A stretch of DNA of 35,221 nucleotides from Bacteroidota bacterium (GCA_021796275.1 JAJYOI010000030.1:1-35221); one strand, 5' to 3'; positions 1 to 8,312 are shown, counted from the stretch's first letter. Numbers and translations: made by a program. The notes: generated from the letters alone by a model not told the origin.

Positions 1-11
1 CAGCCGGGAGA

Positions 12-2534
12 TTACCGTGATTTCGGTGTGGGAACAGGTTTCGACTGATAGAGATCGTTCTGTATATTTAACGGATCGTTGATGTACGAATTCTCCTGTA
101 ATGGATCCTGGTAATATGTTGACCAGCCGAATCTGCCGCTCGATGAAACCTGATATGTATAATTCACAAAACCTTGAACCCAGTCTCCGCGGTTTTTTGA
201 CAGTGAAAGCTCGAAGCCGCGAATATCTTCGTAAAGGTTCGGAACAGATTTTGAATAATCAATTTTCCCATCTTTGCTGATATACTCTGTCGTTGTCGCT
301 TCGTCGCTGACGTCTTTGTAATAGCCTGCAAGATGGAGGAGAAACTGATCGAACAGGTTTTGTTCGTAGCCAAGTTCGTACGCTACTGTTTTTGGTAGAG
401 GAGCGTTCGGGTCCGCAACACGGACGACTTGATTGTTATCGGAATATCGACGGATTAAATACAAATTTTCAGGCGTCGGCATCGAACGAAAATGTCCGTA
501 ATTAAAATACAGTTTGGAATTGTCGGTGATCGGGAATGATACTCCCAAGCGCGGGCTTAAATTCCAAATCTGCTTTGTTGGCACATGCGCCAGCAGGGTG
601 TCCATGCCGAGTGAGAGATCGCCGGTGAAGGCAGGATCGTACGTGCTGTAATTATACCAGTATCCGCCGGCATGAGAATAATCAAGACGGACGCCGAGGT
701 TCGCAATCATTCCCTGGAATTCGATTTTGTCCTGCACATAGGCAGCGGCACGTTTTGGATATGTATGCCAGTACGAACGGGAACGGCCACTTGGAAGGAA
801 TACGTCCACTGAACCATAGTTTACATTGTTATCAATATAGACAAATTCTGCTCCGGCTTTGAATTGGTCGTAGCGGTCAATTTGGCTTGTAATATCGAAG
901 CGGTTTGTCCAAACGGCGACATAACTTGTGTCGCGCGAATTGCTGAAGCCGACCCCCATGCGCAACCCGTTGATGCCTGTGCTTGGCTGCGGTTGATAAC
1001 CGAACGGCGCTTCGTCGACAGAGTCCGCGTTTCCAAATACATAGAGAGGAGTAATATTTCTGTTTCGCCCCGGGTCGGTATTATAATGAGTAGTAAAAAC
1101 GTTGGAAGCAACTTCATAGAAAGTTTCCGGCGTCAGCACCTGTGTGAATTTCGCGCCAAGCATATTCCTGATAATGGTAGTTGGCGCCCAATAATCCGTT
1201 GCAAAAATTCTGGCATCAATATAACTCACTTCATAAAGATTGCTCGCGATGCTTTGCGGGGATGTGAACACGCCAGCCAGTCCGGAGTTGTTGTTATTCG
1301 TTCCGGCAGATTGTCCATTCAATCCTTCGATGACAAGCTTCATCCCCGAGCCTATGTCTGAAGTTATTTTCAGTTGCGCATTGTAATCTGTATAAGCGTC
1401 TTTCGACAGCGGAACAAGATATTGGCTCGTTGTGCCACGATACGATGCGAAGAACCGCAGGTTCCCTAATGTCTCGCCGTACGGCACAGGTCCTCCAAAG
1501 CTTGCATCAATATCATAATCAGGTTTGTTGATGTCCAAGAATCTTCGATGCTGCCAGAGAAACAATTGCTGAGCTGCGGCCGGAGTGAGGTCGTTGTTCG
1601 GATTGTTGTCTACTAACGTAGCTGCCGAAACTGCATTCCAACCTTGGAAGTATGGATATTGATGACGTGTAAATTGATCCCACGGTCCCGGATTTTTATC
1701 ATCTCCGGTTCCCGTCCAAGCAACAGTGGGATCAACGAACGGTCGGATCCAGTATGAATTCGGATCGTTCGGAGATGGTCCGAAATGTTTTTGTTGCGGG
1801 GGACTGTACCGCCCAATCATGGTAAATGTATATTTTGAAGTACTTCCATCTTTTGTAATCACATTCACAATACCGGAGCGAATGTTTCCATATTCGGCAT
1901 TGAACCCGCCGGTCTGAATTTGAATATCCTTAACAGAACTGAGACTGATGCCGAGGTATGGTGTGTTATTTCGCTCATCGCGCATGATATTTCCATCCAG
2001 CATGAACGCCGTTTGATCGCCACCGCCGCCGCGAATTACAAGATCACCGGTCGTTGAATTGATTTGCACACCCGCTTGCAATCCCATGACATTGGAAATT
2101 GTATTGATTGCGGGTAGGTTTTGGATGTCGCTGGAAGAAAGGTTTGTCGTGCTTGCCGATACGTCTTTCTGGACGACCGGCCGCTGGGCAACAACCACCA
2201 CTTCTTTTGTGGTGATGTTTGCCTGTGTCATTGAGACATCTAAATTGGTCGTTTGGTCTATGTTGACACGAACATTTTCAATTGTTGTTGTGGCGTATCC
2301 CAACAAAGAGATACGAACTTTGTATGTCCCCGGAGGTACGTTAAGGATTGCATAATAGCCGTTGAGATCTGCCGAGGCGCCCATTGTCGTCCCTTCAATG
2401 AGCACATTGGCAGAAATCAATTTCTCTCCAGTCGTTGCGTCGGTGACAGTTCCTGCAATTTTTCCTGTCGTTCCGGCAAATACCAGACCGTAGGAGAGAA
2501 CGCAGGTCAGCACCAAAATAGTAACCACTTTCAT
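12..2534 (-). CDS. TonB-dependent outer-membrane receptor, C-terminal end apparently cut short
   Basis: Outer-membrane active transporter energised by TonB; substrate unknown. The ATG at 2534 is chosen because an AAAGGAG ribosome site lies just upstream and a signal peptide (MKVVTILVLTCVLSYGLVFA) follows; an ORF extension upstream to 2690 lacks any such features. Domains over 840 residues: signal peptide 1-21, carboxypeptidase-regulatory-like beta domain about 25-110 (GKIAGTVTD... GYYAILNVPPGTYKV), plug about 120-225 (LVIRGGGGDQTAFMLDG, NAEYGNIRSGIVNV), then beta-barrel. The reading frame ends at TAA 12-14 after ...YQSKPVPTPKSR, with no terminal aromatic residue and without the closing barrel strands. 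Relatives I recall are longer and run on from an equivalent YQSKP segment. Deleting one T near position 14 would continue as R-N-L-P-A to the edge, so a frameshift (real or sequencing) is likely. The family assignment is secure; the truncation is an inference. Confidence 0.9.
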   Translation of the reverse strand: MKVVTILVLTCVLSYGLVFAGTTGKIAGTVTDATTGEKLISANVLIEGTTMGASADLNGYYAILNVPPGTYKVRISLLGYATTTIENVRVNIDQTTNLDVSMTQANITTKEVVVVAQRPVVQKDVSASTTNLSSSDIQNLPAINTISNVMGLQAGVQINSTTGDLVIRGGGGDQTAFMLDGNIMRDERNNTPYLGISLSSVKDIQIQTGGFNAEYGNIRSGIVNVITKDGSTSKYTFTMIGRYSPPQQKHFGPSPNDPNSYWIRPFVDPTVAWTGTGDDKNPGPWDQFTRHQYPYFQGWNAVSAATLVDNNPNNDLTPAAAQQLFLWQHRRFLDINKPDYDIDASFGGPVPYGETLGNLRFFASYRGTTSQYLVPLSKDAYTDYNAQLKITSDIGSGMKLVIEGLNGQSAGTNNNNSGLAGVFTSPQSIASNLYEVSYIDARIFATDYWAPTTIIRNMLGAKFTQVLTPETFYEVASNVFTTHYNTDPGRNRNITPLYVFGNADSVDEAPFGYQPQPSTGINGLRMGVGFSNSRDTSYVAVWTNRFDITSQIDRYDQFKAGAEFVYIDNNVNYGSVDVFLPSGRSRSYWHTYPKRAAAYVQDKIEFQGMIANLGVRLDYSHAGGYWYNYSTYDPAFTGDLSLGMDTLLAHVPTKQIWNLSPRLGVSFPITDNSKLYFNYGHFRSMPTPENLYLIRRYSDNNQVVRVADPNAPLPKTVAYELGYEQNLFDQFLLHLAGYYKDVSDEATTTEYISKDGKIDYSKSVPNLYEDIRGFELSLSKNRGDWVQGFVNYTYQVSSSGRFGWSTYYQDPLQENSYINDPLNIQNDLYQSKPVPTPKSR

Positions 2535-2809
2535 AATGACGATCTCCTTTTTTGCTGGGGGTAGAAAGGGTGTTGCATGAGAAAACTTTGGATTTTGCAG
2601 AGTTGATAAAAGTTGAAGAATCTGTTTCGTAGCTCGCGTAAATTTGGTAAAACTTTTCGGTATTGTCAAGTGAAAATTGTTTAAGAACATAAACTTAAAG
2701 CTTTCCTTGAGAACACAAGGAATTTTGTCATTTTATACGTTGAAATGAAGTGTTTCTTTTTTTACATTCGGTTAGTTTGTTTGAGCAAAAAACAATAACG
2801 AAGTTTTTC

Positions 2810-3580
2810 ATGAAAATTAACAATGGCGCTGTAAGCGATGCAAAATTGAAACACAGCGTGAAAGGAAAGATTGACGTCGCTATCGAAACGCTTGAACAAC
2901 TCCAGGGAACTCCTCAACAGAAACATCAACGCGCCGATCCGTTGGACATGCTCATCGGTACGTTGCTTTCTCAAAATACAAATGATAAGAACAGCCATCA
3001 GGCGTACATTCAATTGCGAAAGAAATTTCCAACGTGGAAGAACGCTGCGGAAGCTTCTGTCTCTGCAATTGCTGCCGCAATTAGAGTCGGCGGAATGAAA
3101 AATCAGAAAAGCCGCCGCATCAAAAAACTTCTGCATGAAATTCATCGGCAGTTTGGCGGATACAAACTCAAGGGGATTGAACGATGGGATAATAAAAAGA
3201 TCATTGAACGGTTAACTTCATTCGACGGCATCGGGTACAAAACGGCGGCATGCGTTGCGCTCTTTTCTCTGCGCCGCGAAATTTTTCCCGTTGATACTCA
3301 TATTCACCGAATTCTTAACCGTCTCGGCATCGTTCGCACAAAAACTCCTGACAAAACATTCGAAGCAATGCAAGGAAAAATTCCGGAAGGAAAATCATAT
3401 TCCTTCCACACAAATCTTATTCGTTTCGGACGAACGGTGTGCCTCGCACAGCGTCCGCGCTGCGGCATCTGCCCGTTGTTTGATGAATGTGCTTTTCCGG
3501 AGAAAGAAAAGTTCGCCGCCGCTAAGCTGCTTGCCGGTAAAAGACGTGATCCGAATTTCATGCTGCTCGATGAAATATGA
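2810..3580 (+). CDS. Endonuclease III-like HhH-GPD DNA glycosylase with [4Fe-4S] cluster
   Basis: Base-excision-repair glycosylase/AP lyase of the Nth family, acting on oxidised pyrimidines in DNA (family knowledge). The 256-residue product has a helix-hairpin-helix FDGIGYKTAACV (about 138-149) with the catalytic lysine K144, the catalytic aspartate D162 in VDTHIHRILNR, and a C-terminal iron-sulphur motif C-x6-C-x2-C-x5-C at 211-227, so all key residues are present. It is somewhat longer than classical Nth (about 210 residues), with an N-terminal extension. An in-frame GTG at 2750 would add 20 residues, but ATG 2810 begins the sequence that looks like protein; neither has a strong ribosome site. 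It is divergent from the TonB receptor gene across 275 bases. The specificity could also be that of another HhH-GPD subgroup, so no symbol is given. Confidence 0.9.
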   Translation: MKINNGAVSDAKLKHSVKGKIDVAIETLEQLQGTPQQKHQRADPLDMLIGTLLSQNTNDKNSHQAYIQLRKKFPTWKNAAEASVSAIAAAIRVGGMKNQKSRRIKKLLHEIHRQFGGYKLKGIERWDNKKIIERLTSFDGIGYKTAACVALFSLRREIFPVDTHIHRILNRLGIVRTKTPDKTFEAMQGKIPEGKSYSFHTNLIRFGRTVCLAQRPRCGICPLFDECAFPEKEKFAAAKLLAGKRRDPNFMLLDEI

Positions 3581-3700
3581 CGAAATCAGTTTTCGGTTTC
3601 GTTGATTCGCCTGAAGGAATTCCGTACCTTCTTCCATAATTCAAAGTGCGCGACAATCTTGTGAAAGAATTTCCAACGTATCTTCCAAAAAGCAAAACCG

Positions 3701-4744
3701 GTGTTTGTGGCTAAACCTGAAAGAATTCTCATAATTAAGTTGCGCGCGATCGGCGATGTACTCCTTTCCACGCCGGCAATTTACAATGTACGCCATGCAT
3801 ATCCCAACGCTACAATCGATTTTTTAACGGAAGAATTCGCCGCCGACGTCGTTCGTGGAAATCCGTGGGTGAATGATGTTATCGCTTTCAAAAAAAAACG
3901 GGACGGAAGCATCGGTCTTTTGCACACGATTCGTTCGCGCCGCTACGATTTCGTAATTGACCTTTTCTGTAATCCGCGCTCTGCGCTCGTGACAAGAATA
4001 AGCGGCGCACAAACACGTGTTGGATTTCCGTTCCGTGGAAGAAAATATGCATACAATATTTACGTTACTTCGCGCAGCGATTACGTCCATAATGTGGAAT
4101 TTAATCTTGATGCGGTGCGGCGGCTGGATATTCCAATTGTTTCTTCTCAGCCGTATTTTCCAATAGATGATGCTTCAAAAGTATTTGCAGATGATTGGGT
4201 GAAGAATAAACGGCTCAATGGCAAAACGATCATCGCACTGAATCCGAGCGGCGGCTGGGAAACTAAGCGGTGGGGGCTTGAACATTTTGCACAATTCGGA
4301 GATCGTGTTGCTGAAAAATATGGCGCCGAGATTCTCGTTGTGTGGGGACCGGGTGAAGAAGAAGACGCATCAGCAATTCAAACAATGATGAAACATCCGT
4401 CTCACAAAATTCCGCGGACTTCGTTGAAGCAGCTTGGCGCGATATTACAGCACTGCTCATTTGTTGTGAGCAATGATTCCGGTCCTATGCACATTGCTGC
4501 GGCGCTTGGTGTGCCGACGCTTGGAATTTTCGGGCCGACAACTCCGCGGCTTCAAGGTCCGTATGGCGACAAACATGCGTGGGTGAGGAACGAAGGGCTT
4601 GATTGCCTTGAGTGTAATCTCACCAAATGTCCGATTGGAAATATTTGCATGACAAACTTGGGTGTTGACCGGGTCGTCTCTGCGTTTGATGCGCTGGTGA
4701 AGAAGAATGAAGCTTACCGCAACGGCGCAATGAGAAATAATTGA
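3701..4744 (+). CDS. GT9-family glycosyltransferase (lipopolysaccharide heptosyltransferase type)
   Basis: Transfers an ADP-activated heptose or similar sugar to the inner core of lipopolysaccharide or a related surface glycan on the cytoplasmic side of the inner membrane (family role). The N-terminal ILIIKLRAIGDVLLSTPAI carries the Gly-Asp (G18-D19) expected for the proposed catalytic base; the C-terminal half has NPSGGWETKRW and SNDSGPMHIAAALGVPTLGIFGPT, the nucleotide-sugar-binding region. A C-terminal Cys cluster (CLECNLTKCPIGNICM) matches the CPIGxxxCM signature common in this family. An in-frame stop at 3662 limits upstream extension and there is no nearby ATG, so GTG 3701 or GTG 3707 must start it. 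347 residues is a normal length. Same orientation as the second GT9 gene 76 bases downstream. Acceptor and sugar are unknown. Confidence 0.9.
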   Translation: MFVAKPERILIIKLRAIGDVLLSTPAIYNVRHAYPNATIDFLTEEFAADVVRGNPWVNDVIAFKKKRDGSIGLLHTIRSRRYDFVIDLFCNPRSALVTRISGAQTRVGFPFRGRKYAYNIYVTSRSDYVHNVEFNLDAVRRLDIPIVSSQPYFPIDDASKVFADDWVKNKRLNGKTIIALNPSGGWETKRWGLEHFAQFGDRVAEKYGAEILVVWGPGEEEDASAIQTMMKHPSHKIPRTSLKQLGAILQHCSFVVSNDSGPMHIAAALGVPTLGIFGPTTPRLQGPYGDKHAWVRNEGLDCLECNLTKCPIGNICMTNLGVDRVVSAFDALVKKNEAYRNGAMRNN

Positions 4745-4754
4745 AAAACTAACT

Positions 4755-4783
4755 TGGCGTCATCGCGTCTTTGCGGTTAAAAA
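4755..4783. repeat. Degenerate GCGTCTTTGCGGTT-type intergenic repeat
   Basis: The short spacer after the first GT9 gene contains GGCGTCATCGCGTCTTTGCG followed by GTTAAAAA. The 14-mer GCGTCTTTGCGGTT (4765-4778) recurs in reverse complement at 17817-17830, where it lies inside the coding region of a PorV-like gene. I recognise the word as a type of intergenic repeat common in environmental genomes. No function is visible. Confidence 0.55.
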
Positions 4784-4820
4784 ATTCGCTCAGAAATTTC
4801 CAACAAAATAATTTTGTCTA

Positions 4821-5996
4821 ATGAAAAGCATAAATAAAAAATCGCACCGTCGAAAAAAATCATTCGCTATTTCTGATGGAACATCCCCTTGGGACTGTAA
4901 ACGCTTCACGGGATACAAGCCGTGCTTTCCCGGAACCGAGTGTTACAAGGAATGCGTGGACAATATTCCAATTGGAAAACGAATTCTCATCATTAATCTT
5001 GATGCAATGGGTGCTGTCCTTCAGACAACGGCATTGCTTCCCGCATTGAAGCGAAAATTCCCGCAAAGCCACATCAGTTGGATCACGCTGAAAAATTCTT
5101 ATCGTCTCCTCGACAATAATCCGTATCTCGATGCCGTGTACGTGTGGGAACCGGAAAGCTGGCTCGTTTTACAACAAATGAAGTTCGATCTCGTTTTGAG
5201 CGCCGACAAAACAAAACATGCGTGTGCGTTCGCCGCAACGCTCAAAGCAAAAGAAATGTTTGGATTTAGCATGAACAAGAACGGCGTCATTATTCCGTTG
5301 AACAAAGAAGCTGAATATAATTATCTGCTCGGACTTGACGATCATCTCAAATTCCATGTTAATCAAAAATACGGAACGCAAATTCTTCAGGAAACAATGA
5401 AGCTGAAATGGCAGCGCGATGAGTACGTTCTCAATCTTACAGACGAGGAGAAAAGCTTCTGCGAGAAATATAAAAAAGAAATGGGTTTGGCAAACGGTGG
5501 TCTTGTCGTCGGGTTTAATAGCGGCTGCTCGAATTTGTATCCGAATAAAAAGATGACGATTGAGCAGCACGAAACGCTTATTAATCGTTTGTCGGAAGTT
5601 GAAGGCATTAAGCTCGTCCTTGTCGGTGGACCGGAAGATACGGAGCGAAATGCAGAGATTGCCCGTCGCGTTGGCATCAAGGTGATCAACACACCGACAA
5701 CAGAAGGCGTGCGACGCGGATTCTGCTACGAGAACATCTGCGATGTGATCATCACCGGCGACTCGTTCGGCATGCACGCGGCAATTGCGTTGAAGAAATA
5801 TGTTATTGCGTGGTTCGGATTAAGCTGCTGGACGGAAATTGATCTGTACGAGCGCGGAGTAAAATTAATTCCCGAAGGACTTGAATGCGCTCCGTGTTGG
5901 AAAAAAGTGTGTCCCTATAATCTTGAGTGCATTCAAATGATTGATCTGGAAAGAATTGTTCAGGAGGTAAAACGGTACCGTCAAGTTACTAACTGA
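4821..5996 (+). CDS. GT9-family glycosyltransferase with Cys-rich N-terminus and altered active-site loop
   Basis: 391-residue member of the ADP-heptose:LPS heptosyltransferase superfamily. The N-terminus carries four cysteines (C26, C35, C41, C45 within WDCKRFTGYKPCFPGTECYK and onward), resembling the Cys-rich lead-in I recall in a subgroup of GT9 proteins. The first Rossmann strand is KRILIINLDAMGAVLQTTAL. In canonical members the loop reads xxGDV; here the Asp is Ala (residue 65), removing the residue proposed as general base in WaaC. The C-terminal domain keeps VVGFNSGC, VLVGGPED, TGDSFGMHAAIALKKYVIAWFG and a second Cys group (LECAPCWKKVCPYNLEC). Probably an operon partner of the upstream GT9 gene. 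It may be an active enzyme with another base or a non-classical acceptor; the sequence alone does not decide this. Confidence 0.85.
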   Translation: MKSINKKSHRRKKSFAISDGTSPWDCKRFTGYKPCFPGTECYKECVDNIPIGKRILIINLDAMGAVLQTTALLPALKRKFPQSHISWITLKNSYRLLDNNPYLDAVYVWEPESWLVLQQMKFDLVLSADKTKHACAFAATLKAKEMFGFSMNKNGVIIPLNKEAEYNYLLGLDDHLKFHVNQKYGTQILQETMKLKWQRDEYVLNLTDEEKSFCEKYKKEMGLANGGLVVGFNSGCSNLYPNKKMTIEQHETLINRLSEVEGIKLVLVGGPEDTERNAEIARRVGIKVINTPTTEGVRRGFCYENICDVIITGDSFGMHAAIALKKYVIAWFGLSCWTEIDLYERGVKLIPEGLECAPCWKKVCPYNLECIQMIDLERIVQEVKRYRQVTN

Positions 5997-6186
5997 TGTT
6001 ACGCAGAAGTCGGTTTTAATAGCCCCGACATTTATGTCGGGGAAAAGGAGTGCCCACTTACTTTCGGGCTTTAGCCCCAAAAAGATTGCTTTTGGCTAAA
6101 GCCGATTTTGGTTTTGAACTCCTAAGTCCACGACCTGAAGGTCGTGGCAATTCTAAATTATATTCTTGCGTAACATGACTTACTAA
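5985..6186. repeat. MITE/REP-like composite: three perfect hairpins inside imperfect terminal inverted repeats
   Basis: Between a GT9 stop and a converging glycosidase gene lie three strong hairpins: CCCCGACAT/ATGTCGGGG at 6023-6042 (2-base loop), GGCTTTAGCC/GGCTAAAGCC at 6067-6103 with further inner pairing, and CCACGACCT/AGGTCGTGG at 6128-6147 (2-base loop). The block is bracketed by ATGTTACGCA (5996-6005) and its exact reverse complement TGCGTAACAT (6167-6176), and the similarity extends outwards imperfectly for about 12 more bases. The left terminus overlaps the stop codon of the GT9 gene. No coding capacity. It resembles RAYT-type REP elements or a non-autonomous transposon; hairpins here could also end transcripts of both converging genes. 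Confidence 0.7.
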
Positions 6187-6199
6187 GCTACAAAAGAAA

Positions 6200-6306
6200 A
6201 TGGATTGATGGATTAACCGGATTGTTGAATTACTGGATTAGTGGAAAGATGGAAGAAGGAATTCCTCATCATCAATCCATTTATCCAACAATCCAATAAT
6301 CCATCC
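6200..6306. repeat. GGATT-word imperfect inverted repeat
   Basis: Left arm about 6200-6243 (repeated GGATT words: GGATTGATGGATTAACCGG, then GATTGTTGAATTACTGGATT) and right arm about 6266-6306, which in reverse complement reads ATGGATTATTGGATTGTTGG and onward. The arms pair over about 30 bases with a few mismatches. The same family occurs at 18909-18995. It lies directly after the stop of the minus-strand glycosidase gene. With the preceding hairpin block it fills the 312-base gap between converging genes; no gene is seen there. Confidence 0.7.
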
Positions 6307-6308
6307 CT

Positions 6309-8081
6309 TTATTCCGCCTTTACCACTGCTGTCCGTTTTCCAATCCCGCCTTCATTAAATGCTTCAATTTGAAAATAGTACGGAATATCTTTCGACATTC
6401 CGGCAAAGAAATATTCGTTCGTTCCGTACACCTGAATGCTGTTGTAAAGCTTGTTGGGCGAAGCGCCGAAGTAAATTGTGTAACCGATTGCATCGTCCGA
6501 TTGCGCCCATTTGATCCACGCATTTCGCCGTTCGCTGGAATTTATCCCGCTGTCAGCGGGACCTCGCAGCACAATAAAATTTTTCACTTCGTTCGCTACT
6601 TTTTTATGTGCGTTGCCGAAAACCCGGAATCCGCTCAACGCAAATTTTCCGGTTGGAACATGCACATTCACAATTTTCAAATAACGCGTTTCAACCGGCC
6701 GATTCAGTTCCACATAATCGTGGGGGACATCGGTTGTGTTTTTGCCCTTGTCAACGAGGAGATTCCATTGTTTTCCGTCGGCAGATTGGTAGATCAAGTA
6801 CCGATGGAAAATATGTAACTGCTTTCCCATCAGCTCTGCATTCTGGTCGGCATAATTAATTTGAATTGCGCGAACGGTGCATACTTCTCCAAGATCGCTT
6901 TCCAGCCATTCGCCTGAATCCGCCGTTGCCGCTGACCAATATGTTCTGATGTTTTCATCAACCGCGTAATTTGGTTCGTAACCGCCGAGCGTTGAAGAAA
7001 CGGTAACTGGTTTGTTGTAATTCAATATCATCCAGCCTGTAAAATCGTTTTGCGCATCTTTGCCCGGAAGGTAATGCGGAAAATCTCCGTACGAAGTATT
7101 ACAGTACAGTACGCCGTCGCTGTCAAAACCGGCGGGCCACAAACCGATGCGCCGTTCGAAATTATTTTTCACTGAAATTCTGATTGTCGAAACGTGCCAC
7201 CAGTTTCCGGACTTATCCTGAAATGTAGAGCCGTGTCCGGCGCCTTGACAAAATCCGCCCGGCTTGTACGAAAACGGATTGTGTGTTTGATATGTGAACG
7301 GTCCCAGCGGGTGATTGCCGATGTACACGCCGTCCGCATAACCGCTCTGTTCTGTTCCGGGCGCGCCATACTGTAAATAATATTTACCGTCATGCTTCGT
7401 CATCCACGAACCTTCGATGAAAGGGCGGAGGAATGTGTTGTCGTTATGTTCGCCGAATCGTTCCCAGCCGTGAATGTCATCGTGAAGTCGGATCAATTCT
7501 TTTCGTTCGCCGATCGGTTGAAATGTTATGCGGTCAATTTCCTGTCCGTAAATCGGATAGACATTGCTTGATCCGTAATAGAGATAGAGTCTTCCGTCAT
7601 CATCAAGAAAGAAATCCGGGTCCCACGCAGCAACCCGAAAAGAATCAACTGCCATTTTCCAGTCATCGCGCGTCGGGTCAGTGCTCATCCAAATTGGAAA
7701 ATCAGTTGTTGCTGTTGAACCGAAGAGCAGAAGCGTATCGCCGACGACTGCCGACGCCGGAGCGCACAGATCGTCATACACGTGATGATACGGCAGAAGA
7801 AAGCTGCGCGGCACGAAATTCCACTTCGACATGTCGTCGCTCCACCAGTAACCGTACTGATTTGTTGAGAAGAGAAAATAATGATTCTTGAACAGAACGA
7901 TAACCGGATCGGCAGCAGCCCGGTGCTTGCCTTGCTCAACGTATTCAGGAATGTTGCAATATGCGTAATCAATGTTAAGCGGATTGCAGTAAGTTTTTGA
8001 CTGAGAGAAAAGAGAGTTTGTGCAGAGTAAATTGACGGCAAAAAGAAGAGTAGGAATTGAGAAACGGGATGCTGGTTTCAT
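6309..8081 (-). CDS. Secreted GH43-type five-bladed-propeller glycosidase with discoidin-like and fibronectin-like domains
   Basis: Predicted exported hydrolase of alpha-L-arabinofuranosyl, beta-xylosyl or related linkages (GH43 family range). ATG 8081 is chosen because it opens a signal peptide (MKPASRFSIPTLLFAVNLLC...LFSQ); the upstream extension has none. In the 590-residue product the three GH43 acidic residues are visible: D58 (AADPVIV), D154 or D156 (AAWDPDFFLDDDG) and E223 (RPFIEGSWM). After the propeller (to about 350) comes an F5/8-type carbohydrate-binding domain (about 370-500; TYWSAATADSGEWLESDLGE, TRYLKIVNV) and a C-terminal fibronectin III-like segment (about 505-590; AWIKWAQSDDAIGYTIYFGA). 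It stands alone on the minus strand between repeat blocks. The exact substrate cannot be read from the sequence. Confidence 0.85.
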   Translation of the reverse strand: MKPASRFSIPTLLFAVNLLCTNSLFSQSKTYCNPLNIDYAYCNIPEYVEQGKHRAAADPVIVLFKNHYFLFSTNQYGYWWSDDMSKWNFVPRSFLLPYHHVYDDLCAPASAVVGDTLLLFGSTATTDFPIWMSTDPTRDDWKMAVDSFRVAAWDPDFFLDDDGRLYLYYGSSNVYPIYGQEIDRITFQPIGERKELIRLHDDIHGWERFGEHNDNTFLRPFIEGSWMTKHDGKYYLQYGAPGTEQSGYADGVYIGNHPLGPFTYQTHNPFSYKPGGFCQGAGHGSTFQDKSGNWWHVSTIRISVKNNFERRIGLWPAGFDSDGVLYCNTSYGDFPHYLPGKDAQNDFTGWMILNYNKPVTVSSTLGGYEPNYAVDENIRTYWSAATADSGEWLESDLGEVCTVRAIQINYADQNAELMGKQLHIFHRYLIYQSADGKQWNLLVDKGKNTTDVPHDYVELNRPVETRYLKIVNVHVPTGKFALSGFRVFGNAHKKVANEVKNFIVLRGPADSGINSSERRNAWIKWAQSDDAIGYTIYFGASPNKLYNSIQVYGTNEYFFAGMSKDIPYYFQIEAFNEGGIGKRTAVVKAE

Positions 8082-8148
8082 TTTTTTGTGGTGAACCTTA
8101 AAAATAACTTGTGAAGTACAACATCTGTACAAACCACACCGCAGTTTT

Positions 8149-8259
8149 TGCCGCTACCAAATGACAAATTATCTCGCGGCAAAGACTGTGGAACGACCAC
8201 AAAAACCCTTTTCAAGAAAGGGAGTGTCGTGGTTTGTGCTCTTATGTGCAGTAGCGGCA
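8149..8259. repeat. Long-range inverted repeat upstream of the methyltransferase gene
   Basis: TGCCGCTAC at 8149-8157 is the perfect reverse complement of GTAGCGGCA at 8251-8259. Between them is an inner hairpin of CCCTT and AAGGG words (about 8207-8225), flanked by CCAC and GTGG words. The whole could fold as a cruciform or stem-branch about 110 bases long. It sits at the junction between the resident glycosidase gene and the AT-rich methyltransferase/nuclease pair, so it may mark an insertion boundary or be an older mobile remnant. Confidence 0.5.
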
Positions 8260-8275
8260 CGCATCGTTGTTAAAA

Positions 8276-8304
8276 TTGCATTTAGTTTTTCATTATCGTA
8301 TAAT
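8276..8304 (+). promoter_or_regulatory. Sigma-70-like promoter of the methyltransferase gene
   Basis: A perfect TATAAT (8299-8304) is preceded after exactly 17 bases by TTGCAT (8276-8281). Transcription would start near 8310-8312, only a base or so before the ATG at 8313, suggesting a leaderless message. Leaderless methyltransferase transcripts are known from several restriction-modification systems. Confidence 0.5.
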
Positions 8305-8312
8305 TGAATGAA

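Noticed and set aside
864-1361. 165-codon plus-strand frame inside the TonB receptor
   Set aside because: Shadow of the real gene; Cys/Arg-rich composition and no start signal.
3576-3638. 20-codon frame MTKSVFGFVDSPEGIPYLLP overlapping the glycosylase stop
   Set aside because: Too short, no ribosome site and no family resemblance.
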